Shown here: positions 39,613 through 48,969 of the stretch, one piece after another
How positions within the stretch are numbered: the first letter of the stretch is position 1
Layout of the letters: every line of letters begins with the position of its first letter
DNA from: Rhodosalinus sediminis
Lineage (GTDB): Bacteria; Pseudomonadota; Alphaproteobacteria; Rhodobacterales; Rhodobacteraceae
Assembly: GCF_003385555.1 (NCBI RefSeq)
Contig: NZ_QOHR01000006.1
Coordinates: forward strand, 1-64,000
Direction: 5' to 3'
DNA length: 64,000 nucleotides
Translations under genes and position numbers: made by a program
The notes under the pieces: model-generated
Told to the model about the DNA's origin: nothing
The model's database searches: none
Seen by the model: only the letters and a program-made list of their open reading frames with translations

Positions 39613-41079
39613 TCAGTCGCGCAGGCTTTCCTCCCTCAGGCCGTCGGCCAGCAGGTTGAGCCCGAGCACGAGGCTCAAGAGCGCGAGCGCCGGCGGCAGG
39701 GCGGGGTGGAGGTAGATCGACAGGAGCTTGCGGCCCTCGTTGATCGTGGACCCCCAGTCGGGAGACTCCGGCGGCAGGCCGAGGCCGAAGAAGCCCAGCG
39801 TCCCCAGCAGGATCGTCGTGTAGCCGATGCGCAGGCAGAAATCGACGATCAGCGGGCCGCGCGCGTTGGGCAGGATTTCCCAGAGCATGATGTACCAGAC
39901 CCCTTCGCCGCGGGTCTGCGCGGCGGCGACGTAGTCGCGCGTCTTGATGTCCATGGTCAGGCCGCGGACGATGCGGAACACCGTGGGCGAGTTCACGAAC
40001 ATCACCGCCACGAAGACCACGAGGATGCCCCCGGGGATGTCGAAGAGGTCGAGGAAGGTGAGCGGCCCGAGGAAGTCGATCCGCGTGCCCGGCTGGTGCA
40101 CGAGCGAGAGGTAGAGCCAGCCGAGCCCGACGAGCAGCACGGCGAGCACCGGGGTGCGCACCGCGGGGCGCGTGTAGTAGCGCGAGTTGATCATCACCGC
40201 GATGAAGAGGATCGGGAAGAGGAAGAGCACCGCCGCCATGTAGACCGGGATGCCGGTGGCCACGATCTCGGGCGTGACCAGCAGGTAGAAGAGCAGGATC
40301 ACCGGGAAGGCGAGGATGAGGTTGGCGAGGAACGACAGCACCGTGTCCAGCCGCCCGCCGTAGAAGCCCGCCGGCAGTCCGAGCGTGATGCCGACCATGA
40401 AGGCGAAGAGCGTGGCGAAGGGGGCGATCTTCATCACCTCCCAGGCGCCCTCGACCATGCGCGAGAAGACGTCCCGCGCGAGGTTGTCGCCGCCGAGGAG
40501 GTAATAGGGGTAGAGCCCGTCCGCTGCGGCGTTCGGGACCACGGCGCCCGGCGGCTCGTTCTTCAGGCCCGAGATCTGGTCGAGCGCGTCATGCGTGACG
40601 ATCAGGCCGAGCGGGCCGCCGAAGATCGCGGCGAAGACCCAGAACATCACGATGCCGAAGCCGATCATGCCGATCGTGCTGTCGAAAAGCTTGCCGTAGA
40701 GGCCCAGCCGGCGCTTGAACGCGATGGAGAGCGCGAAGGTCGCTGCGAGCGCGATCCAGACGGGCGCGAAGCGGCCCGCCACGGTGCCTATGATCCCGGC
40801 GGTGCGCGGATCGGCGATCAGCATGCCGGCGAGGATGTAGGCGACGCAGCACGCGAGAAAGAGCAGGATCGCGTATTTCATCGCGAGCGCCGAGTAGTCG
40901 AGCGGCGAGCGGGCGACGAGCACCGCCTGCCCGTTCTCGTAGGCGATCTCGCCCGATTTGACGCCGGCGAGCGAGAGGCCCCAGTTCGCGACGAGCGCGA
41001 GGACGAAGACCGCGACCGCGGCCATCATCAAGGGCGTCAGAACGGGGCCGAGGTCGCCGGTCCAGGTGAGCGGTTCCAT
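39613..41079 (-). CDS. Peptide-type ABC permease, DppC-like, long form
   Basis: A 488-residue inner-membrane permease. The C-terminal part is a standard DppC domain: YLLGGDNLARDVFSRMVEGAW, several helices, and the ATPase-contact EAA loop in RDYVAAAQTRGEGVWYIMLWEILPN, ending WGSTINEGRKLL. The usual DppC has about 300 residues; here roughly 190 extra residues with several more hydrophobic segments precede and interrupt the domain (including RSPLDYSALAMKYAILLFLACC). Both permeases of this system are enlarged, suggesting a specific subfamily. It lies 15 bases after its partner permease. Confidence 0.88.
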   Translation of the reverse strand: MEPLTWTGDLGPVLTPLMMAAVAVFVLALVANWGLSLAGVKSGEIAYENGQAVLVARSPLDYSALAMKYAILLFLACCVAYILAGMLIADPRTAGIIGTVAGRFAPVWIALAATFALSIAFKRRLGLYGKLFDSTIGMIGFGIVMFWVFAAIFGGPLGLIVTHDALDQISGLKNEPPGAVVPNAAADGLYPYYLLGGDNLARDVFSRMVEGAWEVMKIAPFATLFAFMVGITLGLPAGFYGGRLDTVLSFLANLILAFPVILLFYLLVTPEIVATGIPVYMAAVLFLFPILFIAVMINSRYYTRPAVRTPVLAVLLVGLGWLYLSLVHQPGTRIDFLGPLTFLDLFDIPGGILVVFVAVMFVNSPTVFRIVRGLTMDIKTRDYVAAAQTRGEGVWYIMLWEILPNARGPLIVDFCLRIGYTTILLGTLGFFGLGLPPESPDWGSTINEGRKLLSIYLHPALPPALALLSLVLGLNLLADGLREESLRD

Positions 41080-41094
41080 GGTCCTGCCCTCCCC

Positions 41095-42165
41095 TCAGGT
41101 CACGCTGATGCGCGGGTTGAGATACACGTAGCCGATGTCGGAGATCAGCTGCGTCACGAGCACCACGATCACCGAGACGACCGAGACCGCGAGCAGGAGC
41201 TCGATGTCGTTGTTGCCCGCCGCCTGCACCAGCGTCCAGCCGAAGCCCTTGTAGTTGAAGAGCGTCTCGACGATCACCACGCCGTTCAGGAGCCACGGAA
41301 ACTGCAGCATGATCACCGTGAAGGGCGCGATCAGCGCGTTCCGGAGCGCGTGTTTCAGCACGATGTTGGGAAAGCTCACGCCCTTGAGGCGCGCGGTGCG
41401 GATGTATTGCGCCGTCATCACCTCGGCCATGGAGGCGCGCGTCATGCGCGCGATGTAGCCCATCCCGTAGAGCGAGATCGTCAGCACCGGCAGGAAGAAG
41501 TTCTCGAAGGTCGGATTCTCCATCGCCGAGGTCGCCGTGCCCTTGAACCATCGGAGCCCCACGGCGGAGGAGGCGAAGACCGCGATCAGGATCACGCCCG
41601 AGACGTATTCCGGCGTCGCCGTCGTGGTGATCGCGAAGGTCGAGAGCGTGCGGTCCGTGCGCGACCCCTCGTTCATGCCGGCGAGCACCCCGACGAGGAG
41701 CGCGGCGGGCACCATCAGGAGGATCACCCAGAACATCAGGTATCCCGTCAGGCCGAGCCGCGTGCCGATGATGCCGGCGACGTTCTCGCGGAAGACCGTG
41801 GAATAACCCCAGTCGCCCTGCAGAACGCCGCAGAAGCGCGGCGCCTCGGCGGCCTCGGCCGGCGTCGCCTGGCCGTCGATGCAGCGCCCGGTGACGACCG
41901 TCTCGCCGCCCGAGGCCGCCTCGCGCGTCCAGCCGGGCGCGACGCCGAGCCATTGCGCGTACTTGAGCGCGACGGGTTCGAGGTAGCCGCGGTTGTCGAG
42001 CCATTGCGTGACCTCGGCGTCGGTCATGCGCATGTTGCCCTGCGTCTTCGCGAGCTTCTCGAGGTTGGGATAGAGGTTCGTCAGGAAGAAGACGATGAAG
42101 GTCAGGCAGAGCGCGGTGAGGATCATGACCCCCAGCCGCCTGAGAAAGAACAGTCCCATGCGCAC
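41095..42165 (-). CDS. Peptide-type ABC permease, DppB-like
   Basis: A 356-residue inner-membrane permease. The N-terminal DppB helix FLRRLGVMILTALCLTFIVFF and the C-terminal EAA loop in RTARLKGVSFPNIVLKHALRNAL are clear. A periplasmic insertion after helix 1 (about residues 40-125) has two cysteines (GRCIDG and RFCGVL), probably a disulfide, and is longer than in E. coli DppB. The start is at 42165. It lies between the binding protein and second permease in the usual order for peptide importers. Confidence 0.88.
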   Translation of the reverse strand: MRMGLFFLRRLGVMILTALCLTFIVFFLTNLYPNLEKLAKTQGNMRMTDAEVTQWLDNRGYLEPVALKYAQWLGVAPGWTREAASGGETVVTGRCIDGQATPAEAAEAPRFCGVLQGDWGYSTVFRENVAGIIGTRLGLTGYLMFWVILLMVPAALLVGVLAGMNEGSRTDRTLSTFAITTTATPEYVSGVILIAVFASSAVGLRWFKGTATSAMENPTFENFFLPVLTISLYGMGYIARMTRASMAEVMTAQYIRTARLKGVSFPNIVLKHALRNALIAPFTVIMLQFPWLLNGVVIVETLFNYKGFGWTLVQAAGNNDIELLLAVSVVSVIVVLVTQLISDIGYVYLNPRISVT

Positions 42166-42266
42166 CCCTGTCGATGCTGCCGCGGCGGATCGGCGGGCGG
42201 CCTATCGCGCCATTGTTCTGTTGTCGGGGCGGGGCGCACCGTGGCGCGCCCCGCCTGAGGCGGTCG

Positions 42267-43937
42267 TCAGGCCGCCAGACCCAGCTTGTAGGTGTGGATC
42301 TCGAAGGTTGGGTGCATGTCCGCGCCCACGACCTCCTCGGTGAAGTGACGGTAGATCGAGCGCCAGTAGGGCTGGATGACCACGCCGTCGTCGCGCAGGA
42401 TCTGCTCGATCTCGGCCATCACCTCGCGGCGCTGGTCCGCGTCGGCGATCGAGAGCGCCTCGGCGAGCTTGGAGTCGAACTCCGGGTTGGCGTAGGCGGT
42501 CTCGTTCCAGGCCTCGCCGGAGCGGTAGGCTAGGGCGAGCACCTGCACGCCGAGCGGGCGCATGTTCCAGTTCGTGGAGCTGAAGGGGAACTTCGTCCAG
42601 TCGTTCCAGAAGGTCGAGCCCGGCAGCACCGTGCGGCGCACGTTCATCCCTGCGTCGCGCAGCTGCGCGGCGACCGCGTCGGTGGTGTTCTTGCGCCAGT
42701 CGTCGTCGATCGAGACGAGCTCATGCTCGAAGTCGGCCATGCCGGCCTCTTCCATGAGCGCCATCGCCTGCTGCGGGTCGTAGGGCGCGGGGCCGATGTC
42801 GGCGTATTCGGGATGGATCGGGCAGACGTGGTGGTTCTCCGCCACGGTGCCGAGGTTCGAATACCCGAGCTCGAGGCAGACCTGGTTGTCCACGGCCATC
42901 GCGAGCGCGCGGCGCACGCGGGCATCCTCGTAGGGGCGCATGCCGTCCACCTCGGCCGCCTGGTTCGGGCGCACGCAGATCGTGTTCGCCGTCACCGCCT
43001 CGGACTTGGTCAGGCCGATCGAGTCCATGATCTCGATGAACTCGCCCACGGACTCGTAGAGCATGTCCACTTCCTCGGCCTCGATGGCCGCGAGCCAGGA
43101 GGCCGGGTCGGTGCCGAAGTCGATGTATTCCACCCGGTCGAGATGCGGGCCGCCATAGACCTCGGTGCCCCACCACGTGTGGTCCGTGTTGCGCACCATG
43201 ACCGACTTGATGCCGACCTCGTGGCTCTCGGGCAGGAAGGGGCCCGTGCCGATCGGCACATCGACCGGGTTCTCGCCGTTGTAGCTCTGATGGACGACGG
43301 CGGCGGGGTAGTCGGCGAAGCCCGCGATGAGCGTGATGTCGGGCACCGAGGGGCGCAACACCACCTCGTGCTCCCCGGTGACCTCGATCGCGCCGTCGCG
43401 CGCGAGGCCCGTCTCGTCGTCGATCAGCGAGGAGACGCGCGCGGCCATCGAGTTGGCCTCCACGTCGCGCTCGCACCAGCGGCGGATGTTGTGCGCCACG
43501 TCCTCGGCGGTGAAGGCGTCGCCGTTGTTCCAGGTCACGCCCTCGCGCACCTTCAGGCGGTACTCGGTCGCGTCCTCGTTGATCTCCCAGCTTTCGAGCA
43601 GCATGGGCTTGAAGGTGCCGTCGGCCTGATACTCGACGAGGTAGTCGAGCCAGCCGCGGTAGATGTTGGCGATCTGCGACCAGTCGGCCGTGCGCGGGTC
43701 CTTGAGCGCGCGCACCTCCATCTGCACGCGCAGCGTGCCGCCGTCGCGGGCCTCCTGCGCCTGCGCGGCGTTCGGCATGGCGAGCCCGCCGAGCGCGTAG
43801 GCGCCGGCCGCGGTCACGCCGAGGCTCGTCGTGCGCGCGAGGAACTCGCGCCGGCTCAGCTTGCCCTCACGGAATTCGCGCGCATACATCCGGGCGGCCG
43901 GATGCACGGGCTTTCCGTTGATGGTCGGGTGGGTCAT
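42267..43937 (-). CDS. Peptide-type ABC binding protein, Tat-exported
   Basis: A 556-residue periplasmic solute-binding protein of the SBP_bac_5 (DppA/OppA) family. The N-terminus has a twin-arginine signal, [24 protein letters not shown] written here only as the RR motif SRREFLART plus its hydrophobic core, with a likely cut after AQA. The family core includes [21 protein letters not shown] and [13 protein letters not shown]. Tat export suggests folding before export. The ligand cannot be told: peptides, opines or other small molecules are possible. The start at 43937 is chosen at the beginning of the signal peptide. First gene of a four-gene importer operon. Confidence 0.88.
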   Translation of the reverse strand: MTHPTINGKPVHPAARMYAREFREGKLSRREFLARTTSLGVTAAGAYALGGLAMPNAAQAQEARDGGTLRVQMEVRALKDPRTADWSQIANIYRGWLDYLVEYQADGTFKPMLLESWEINEDATEYRLKVREGVTWNNGDAFTAEDVAHNIRRWCERDVEANSMAARVSSLIDDETGLARDGAIEVTGEHEVVLRPSVPDITLIAGFADYPAAVVHQSYNGENPVDVPIGTGPFLPESHEVGIKSVMVRNTDHTWWGTEVYGGPHLDRVEYIDFGTDPASWLAAIEAEEVDMLYESVGEFIEIMDSIGLTKSEAVTANTICVRPNQAAEVDGMRPYEDARVRRALAMAVDNQVCLELGYSNLGTVAENHHVCPIHPEYADIGPAPYDPQQAMALMEEAGMADFEHELVSIDDDWRKNTTDAVAAQLRDAGMNVRRTVLPGSTFWNDWTKFPFSSTNWNMRPLGVQVLALAYRSGEAWNETAYANPEFDSKLAEALSIADADQRREVMAEIEQILRDDGVVIQPYWRSIYRHFTEEVVGADMHPTFEIHTYKLGLAA

Positions 43938-44043
43938 TCGTGTCTCCCGTGTTGTCCTTCGGCATCCCCACAGGCCGCGGCCCGCGGGGCTCATCGGCCG
44001 TCGCGCGGCCTCACAAACGCATTCGGCAACTATTCCGCCGCCG

Positions 44044-44094
44044 CGTCAACGTCTGCTTTAGCCGCTTCGATGTCCGAAAGCGACATGGGAAGCG
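44044..44094 (-). promoter_or_regulatory. Inverted repeat and -35 before importer operon
   Basis: In the 182-base spacer upstream of the binding-protein gene is a two-part inverted repeat: CGCTTC (44063-44068) with GAAGCG (44089-44094), and ATGTC (44070-44074) with GACAT (44082-44086). A TTGACG on the minus strand (44049-44044) follows 14 bases downstream and may be a -35, although its -10 is poor. An operator is plausible; the neighbouring AraC-type protein is the obvious candidate, without proof. Confidence 0.4.
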
Positions 44095-44119
44095 AAGAAA
44101 AACGACACGCGCCGGGAAA

Positions 44120-44938
44120 TCAAGCGCTCGCTGTGGCGCGCCGCGCCGGGCGGGGCGCGCGGCCGCCGTGGTAGGCGAGGAAGCGTTCGAAGTAGCCCGG
44201 CCCGGCGAAGCCGAGGCGCTCGGCCGCGTCGGCGGCGTCGATGCCCGGCCGGGCGAGCATCGAGCGCGCCTCGTGCAGCACGCGCTCGGTCAGGATCGCG
44301 CCCGCGTCGCGCCCGGCGCTCTCGCGGCAGGCGCGCTCGAGCTCGCGCGTGGCCACGCCGAGCTCCGCGGCGTAGTCGCCGGGCAGACGCCCGGAGCGGA
44401 AATCCGCCGCGACACGGCGGCAGTAATCCTGCGCCAGCCGCTCGGTCCCGTCCTGCGCCGTGGCGCGCGCGGGCCGCGCCTCGATCCGCCGGCGCAGCCA
44501 GACCGAGGCGAGCGCGGCATGGGCGGCCTGCGCCTCGGCGGCGAGCGGGTCGCCCCGGCTCTGCTCGCGCTGCATCGCCTCGAGGATGGCGGTGATCTCG
44601 GCCTGCGCCATGTTGTCGCGCAGGCGCAGGTGATGCGCCTCGCCCGGCAGGCCGAGCGGCAGCGACGCGGGCACCTCGAGGGCGAGGCCGAATCCCTGCG
44701 CGCCGATCTCGTAGGAAAAGAGCGTGCCGGCGGGCACGAAGATCGCGTTGTGCACCGAGACGCCGCGGCGCACCCCCTCGACGGTGACGCGGCCCTGTCC
44801 CTTGGTCGTCCAGATCAGCAGGTGCTGCGCCCGCTCGTGCAGGAGCGCGAGTTGCCACGCGCCGCGCGGCGCGAGCTGCGCCAGTGTCAGGCACCGCGCG
44901 GCGGCGCGGTGGTCGCTGAGCGATCGGATGAAGCTCAT
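44120..44938 (-). CDS. AraC-family transcriptional regulator
   Basis: A 272-residue regulator. The N-terminal half is a cupin-like sensor (VHNAIFVPAGTLFSYEIG). The C-terminal half has two helix-turn-helix units: YAAELGVATRELERACRES, then AAERLGFAGPGYFERFLAYHGGRAP, which is the AraC signature. The start at 44938 has GAGGAGG about 12 bases upstream. It precedes the peptide-type importer in the same direction and may control it, which would make the importer's substrate its effector; that is inference from position only. Confidence 0.82.
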   Translation of the reverse strand: MSFIRSLSDHRAAARCLTLAQLAPRGAWQLALLHERAQHLLIWTTKGQGRVTVEGVRRGVSVHNAIFVPAGTLFSYEIGAQGFGLALEVPASLPLGLPGEAHHLRLRDNMAQAEITAILEAMQREQSRGDPLAAEAQAAHAALASVWLRRRIEARPARATAQDGTERLAQDYCRRVAADFRSGRLPGDYAAELGVATRELERACRESAGRDAGAILTERVLHEARSMLARPGIDAADAAERLGFAGPGYFERFLAYHGGRAPRPARRATASA

Positions 44939-45057
44939 GCCTCGCTCGCCTCCTCGTGTCCCCGACCCCTGCATGGCGCATCGCCCCCCGGGTTGCCAAC
45001 CCGCGTTTCTTTTTGACGGCGCAAATCGGCTCACGCCGGCCGGGCGTCGCCGCGGAA

Positions 45058-45945
45058 TCAGGCGCGCGGGATCGTCCGCGCGTCGATCCCGTGCCAGGCG
45101 CCCATCCGCGCCCGGAACCACGTCCGCTGGCGCTTGGCGAAGCGGCGCGTCGCCGTGACGGCGCGCTCCCGGGCTTCGTCCAGGGTCATGTCGCCGCGCA
45201 GGTGCGCCACCAGCTCCGGCGCGCCGATGGCCTTCGCTGCCGGCAGATCGTGGCGCCAATATGGCAGAAGCGCGCGCGCCTCGTCGAGCGCGCCCGCCGC
45301 GAGCATCGCGTCGAAGCGGCGCGCGATCCGCTCGGCGAGCCAGTCGCGGGGCGCGTCGACGCGCACGGCAACCGTCCTGTCGAGCGGCAGGCGCGGCGGC
45401 CCGGTCTCGTCCTGCCACTGCGCGAGGCCGCGCCCGGTGGCGTGCAGCACCTCCCACGCGCGGCGCACGCGCGCGGGGTTGGCCCGGTCGATGCGCGCCG
45501 CCGTCTCCGCGTCGATCCCGGCGAGGAGCGCCGGCGCGCCGCCCTCGGCGAGGCGCTCGGCCGCCCGCGCGCGCACCTCCGCCGGCACGGGCGGGATCTC
45601 GGCGAGACCCTCGGTCAGCGCGGAGAAATAGAGCCCCGTGCCGCCGACGAGGATCAGCCGCGCGCCGGAGGCGAGGAGCGGCTCGAGATCGCGCAGCCAC
45701 TGGCCGACGGAATACTCCTCTTCGGGCGCGAGGTGGCCGTAGAGGGCATGCGGCGCGCGCGCCTCTTCGTCCTCGGACGGCCGCGCGCTCAGCACCCGCC
45801 AGGCGCGGTGCACCTGCACCGCGTCGGCGTTGACGATCACGCCGCCCTGCCGCTCGGCGATCCCGAGGGCGAGCGCCGACTTTCCGCTCGCCGTCGGGCC
45901 GGCGATAAGGACGTGGCGATCGGCGGGAATGTCGTTCGTGTCCAA
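45058..45945 (-). CDS. miaA: tRNA dimethylallyltransferase
   Basis: A 295-residue enzyme that adds a dimethylallyl group to A37 of tRNAs reading UNN codons. The P-loop is [14 protein letters not shown], followed by [19 protein letters not shown], the substrate-gate region [26 protein letters not shown], and near the end [10 protein letters not shown], all typical of MiaA. It diverges from pyrH. The regulator gene downstream begins 119 bases after its stop and is probably transcribed separately. Confidence 0.93.
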   Translation of the reverse strand: MDTNDIPADRHVLIAGPTASGKSALALGIAERQGGVIVNADAVQVHRAWRVLSARPSEDEEARAPHALYGHLAPEEEYSVGQWLRDLEPLLASGARLILVGGTGLYFSALTEGLAEIPPVPAEVRARAAERLAEGGAPALLAGIDAETAARIDRANPARVRRAWEVLHATGRGLAQWQDETGPPRLPLDRTVAVRVDAPRDWLAERIARRFDAMLAAGALDEARALLPYWRHDLPAAKAIGAPELVAHLRGDMTLDEARERAVTATRRFAKRQRTWFRARMGAWHGIDARTIPRA

Positions 45946-46061
45946 GGGGTTGATGCCTGTTTCGGCGGTGCGGCGCGGGCGGCGTCCGGGCCGGATTGAA
46001 CCCGGCCGGCTTTTGCGACATTTTGCGCGCGATCCTAAGGCTGCCCCGGAGCGCGCGCAAC

Positions 46062-46790
46062 ATGGCCGCAGAGCCCCCCAAGACCACCTACAGGCGCGTC
46101 ATGCTCAAGATCTCGGGCGAGGCGCTCATGGGCGAGACCTCCTACGGGCTGCACCCGCCCACCGTGGAGCACATCGCGCGCGAGGTGGCGGCGGTGCACG
46201 AGATGGGCGTCGAGATCTGCATGGTGATCGGCGGCGGCAACGTCTTTCGCGGCCTGCAGGGCGCCGCGCAGGGGATGGAGCGCACCACCGCCGACTACAT
46301 GGGGATGCTCGCCACGGTGATGAACGCGCTGGCGATGCAGTCCGCGCTCGAGAGCCTCGGCGTCTTCACCCGCGTGATCAGCGCGATCCCGATGGACCAG
46401 ATCTGCGAGCCCTACATCCGCCGCCGCGCGGTGCGCCACCTCGAGAAGAAGCGCGTCTGCATCTTCGCGGCCGGCACGGGCAACCCCTATTTCACCACCG
46501 ACACCGCCGCGACTCTGCGCGCCAACGAGATGGCCTGCGAGGCGATCTTCAAGGGCACGCAGGTGGACGGCGTCTACGATTCCGATCCCAAGACCAACCC
46601 GCAGGCGGTGCGCTACGACCGGATCACCTACGATCAGGTGCTCGCCGATCACCTGAAGGTCATGGACGCCTCGGCGATCGCGCTCGCGCGGGACAACGCG
46701 CTCCCGATCATCGTGTTCTCGCTGGACGAGCCGGGGGGCTTCCGCGGCATCCTCGCGGGCGAGGGCGCCTATACAATGGTCCACGGCTGA
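46062..46790 (+). CDS. pyrH: Uridylate kinase
   Basis: A 242-residue hexameric kinase of the amino-acid-kinase fold that turns UMP into UDP. Visible motifs are [13 protein letters not shown] at the start, [10 protein letters not shown], the UMP-site [36 protein letters not shown] and [13 protein letters not shown]. The ATG at 46062 is preferred to a TTG 66 bases upstream because it gives the family N-terminus. It opens the translation/envelope cluster that runs to lpxB. A possible promoter (TTGCGA, 16 bases, CTAAGG near 46033) lies just upstream. Confidence 0.95.
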   Translation: MAAEPPKTTYRRVMLKISGEALMGETSYGLHPPTVEHIAREVAAVHEMGVEICMVIGGGNVFRGLQGAAQGMERTTADYMGMLATVMNALAMQSALESLGVFTRVISAIPMDQICEPYIRRRAVRHLEKKRVCIFAAGTGNPYFTTDTAATLRANEMACEAIFKGTQVDGVYDSDPKTNPQAVRYDRITYDQVLADHLKVMDASAIALARDNALPIIVFSLDEPGGFRGILAGEGAYTMVHG

Positions 46791-46843
46791 CGATAGGCTG
46801 ACGCGGCGCGGCGCGCGCCGCCTCTGACAGAAAGAAAAGAGCG

Positions 46844-47410
46844 ATGGCAGACGACGATACGGAAATCGACACCGACGACCTCGAGCGGCGCATGAAGGGG
46901 GCGATGACCTCCCTCAAGAGCGAGCTGGCGAGCCTGCGCACCGGCCGCGCCGCCGCCTCCATGCTGGAGCCGGTGATGGTGGAGGCCTACGGCACCAAGA
47001 CCCCGATCAACCAGGTCGGCACCGTCAACGTGCCCGAGCCGCGGATGATCACCGTCAACGTCTGGGACAAGAGCCTCGTCGGCAAGGTCGAGAAGGCGAT
47101 CCGCGAGAGCGGGCTCGGCATCAATCCGCAGCTCAACGGTACGATCATCATGCTGCCGATCCCCGAGCTGAACGAGGAACGCCGCCGCGAGCTCGGCAAG
47201 GTGGCCGCGCAATACGCCGAGAGCGCGCGCGTCGCGATCCGCAACGTGCGCCGCGACGGGATGGACCAGATCAAGAAGGCCAAGTCGGCCGGCCTGTCCG
47301 AGGACGAGCAGAAACTCTACGAGGAGGAGGTGCAGGCGCTCACCGACCGCTACATCAAGGCGGTGGACGAGGCGCTCGAGACCAAGCAGGCCGAAATCAT
47401 GCAGGTCTGA
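46844..47410 (+). CDS. frr: Ribosome recycling factor
   Basis: A 188-residue factor that with EF-G splits post-termination ribosomes. It contains [24 protein letters not shown]-like [17 protein letters not shown], and the long C-terminal helix with [23 protein letters not shown], all characteristic. The N-terminus is slightly extended and acidic ([13 protein letters not shown]). It lies 53 bases after pyrH and five before uppS, as in most alphaproteobacteria. Confidence 0.96.
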   Translation: MADDDTEIDTDDLERRMKGAMTSLKSELASLRTGRAAASMLEPVMVEAYGTKTPINQVGTVNVPEPRMITVNVWDKSLVGKVEKAIRESGLGINPQLNGTIIMLPIPELNEERRRELGKVAAQYAESARVAIRNVRRDGMDQIKKAKSAGLSEDEQKLYEEEVQALTDRYIKAVDEALETKQAEIMQV

Positions 47411-47414
47411 GCGG

Positions 47415-48176
47415 ATGCCCGAGGACGCCGCCGACTCCGCCGCCGGGCGCACGCGCCTCGGCCCGCGCCACGTGGCCATCATCATGGACGGCAACGGCCG
47501 CTGGGCGACGCAGCGCGGACGGCCGCGTCTCTTCGGCCACCATGCCGGCGCGCAGCGCGTGCGCGAGATCGTGGAGTCCTGCCCCGACTACGGCGTCGAA
47601 TACCTGACCGTCTTCGCCTTCTCGACCGAGAACTGGAAGCGCACGCAGGCCGAGGTGGCGGGCCTGATGAACCTCTTTCGCGGCTACATCCGCCGCGAGG
47701 CGCGCGCGCTGCTGGCGAACGACGTGCGCGTGCGCTTCATCGGGGATCGCGTGCGCCTCGACGCCAAGCTGACCGGGCTGATGGACGAGCTGGAGGCGAT
47801 GACCGCCGGGTGCGCCGGCACCAACCTCACGGTGGCGCTCAACTACGGCGGCCGGGACGAGGTGGCGCGCGCCACCAAGCGCCTCGCCGAGGACGTGGGC
47901 CGCGGGCGGCTTCGCCCCGAAGACGTCGACGAGGAGACGCTGCCGCGGTATCTCGACACCTGCGTGCTGCCGGACCCGGATCTGGTGATCCGCACCAGCG
48001 GGGAGGCGCGCATCTCCAACTTCCTGCTCTGGCAGTCGGCCTATTCGGAATACGAGTTCGTCGACACGCTCTGGCCCGATTTCACGCGCGAGGAGTTCCG
48101 CCGCCTGCTCGAGAGCTACGGCCGGCGCGACCGGCGCTTCGGCGGCGTGCCGGCGCAGGGCGCGGCGGCGCGGTGA
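47415..48176 (+). CDS. uppS: Undecaprenyl diphosphate synthase
   Basis: A 253-residue cis-prenyltransferase that extends farnesyl diphosphate to the C55 carrier lipid for peptidoglycan and O-antigen. The active-site Asp lies in VAIIMDGNGRWATQRG; FAFSTENWKR, ALNYGGRDEV and DPDLVIRTSGEARISNFLLW followed by EFVDTLWPDF complete the family pattern. It starts five bases after frr and stops four bases before cdsA. Confidence 0.95.
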   Translation: MPEDAADSAAGRTRLGPRHVAIIMDGNGRWATQRGRPRLFGHHAGAQRVREIVESCPDYGVEYLTVFAFSTENWKRTQAEVAGLMNLFRGYIRREARALLANDVRVRFIGDRVRLDAKLTGLMDELEAMTAGCAGTNLTVALNYGGRDEVARATKRLAEDVGRGRLRPEDVDEETLPRYLDTCVLPDPDLVIRTSGEARISNFLLWQSAYSEYEFVDTLWPDFTREEFRRLLESYGRRDRRFGGVPAQGAAAR

Positions 48177-48180
48177 GCGG

Positions 48181-48969
48181 ATGAGCGGCGCCGCCTGGGG
48201 GGATCTCGGCACGCGCCTCGCCACCGGGGCGGGGCTCGTCGCGGTGGGGGCCGCCGGCATCTGGGCCGGCGGGCACGCCTTTCACGTCCTCGTGGCCCTC
48301 GTTTGCGGTGTGATGATCTGGGAGCTCGGCGCGATGCTCGACGCCCCTAGGGCCGTGCGCCGCGGGCTGGGCGCGGCGGCGGGGGCGGCGGTGCTCGCCG
48401 CGATCTACCTGCCGCCGGGCCTCGCGCTGCCGGTGCTGCTCGCGCCGGCGGTGGCGGGCTTCGCCCTGATCGCGCGGGCGCGCGGGCTCTGCATGGGCTT
48501 CACCGCGCTCGTCTCGCTCGCGGGGTTCGGCATGATGGGCGTGCGCGACGATTTCGGCGCGCTCTGGATGCTCTGGCTGGTCGCCGTCGTGGTGGCGAGC
48601 GACGTGGCGGGCTATTTCGCGGGGCGCGCGCTCGGCGGGCCGAAGTTCTGGCCCCGCGTCAGCCCCAAGAAGACGTGGTCCGGTACCGTCGCGGGCTGGA
48701 TCGGCGGCGGCGCGGTGGGCGCGGCGCTCGCCGGGGCGACCGGCGCGGGCGCGGGGCTGATCGGCGTCTCGGTCGCCGTCGCGATGGCGGCGCAGATGGG
48801 GGATATCGCGGAGAGCGCCATGAAGCGACACCTGGGCGTGAAGGACAGCTCGGCGCTCCTGCCGGGGCACGGCGGCCTGCTGGACCGCTTCGACGGGATG
48901 CTGGGCGCCTCGCTCTTCGTGCTGATCGCCGAGCAGGTGGTGACCTTCCCGCCGGGGGTCGCGCCATGA
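48181..48969 (+). CDS. cdsA: Phosphatidate cytidylyltransferase
   Basis: A 262-residue inner-membrane enzyme making CDP-diacylglycerol, the precursor of the cell's phospholipids. It has about seven hydrophobic segments and the family signature near the end: SDVAGYFAGRALG, SPKKTWSGTVAG, and the CDS motif in GVKDSSALLPGHGGLLDRFDG, with the catalytic acidic residues. Its stop overlaps the dxr start (ATGA at 48966). Confidence 0.94.
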   Translation: MSGAAWGDLGTRLATGAGLVAVGAAGIWAGGHAFHVLVALVCGVMIWELGAMLDAPRAVRRGLGAAAGAAVLAAIYLPPGLALPVLLAPAVAGFALIARARGLCMGFTALVSLAGFGMMGVRDDFGALWMLWLVAVVVASDVAGYFAGRALGGPKFWPRVSPKKTWSGTVAGWIGGGAVGAALAGATGAGAGLIGVSVAVAMAAQMGDIAESAMKRHLGVKDSSALLPGHGGLLDRFDGMLGASLFVLIAEQVVTFPPGVAP

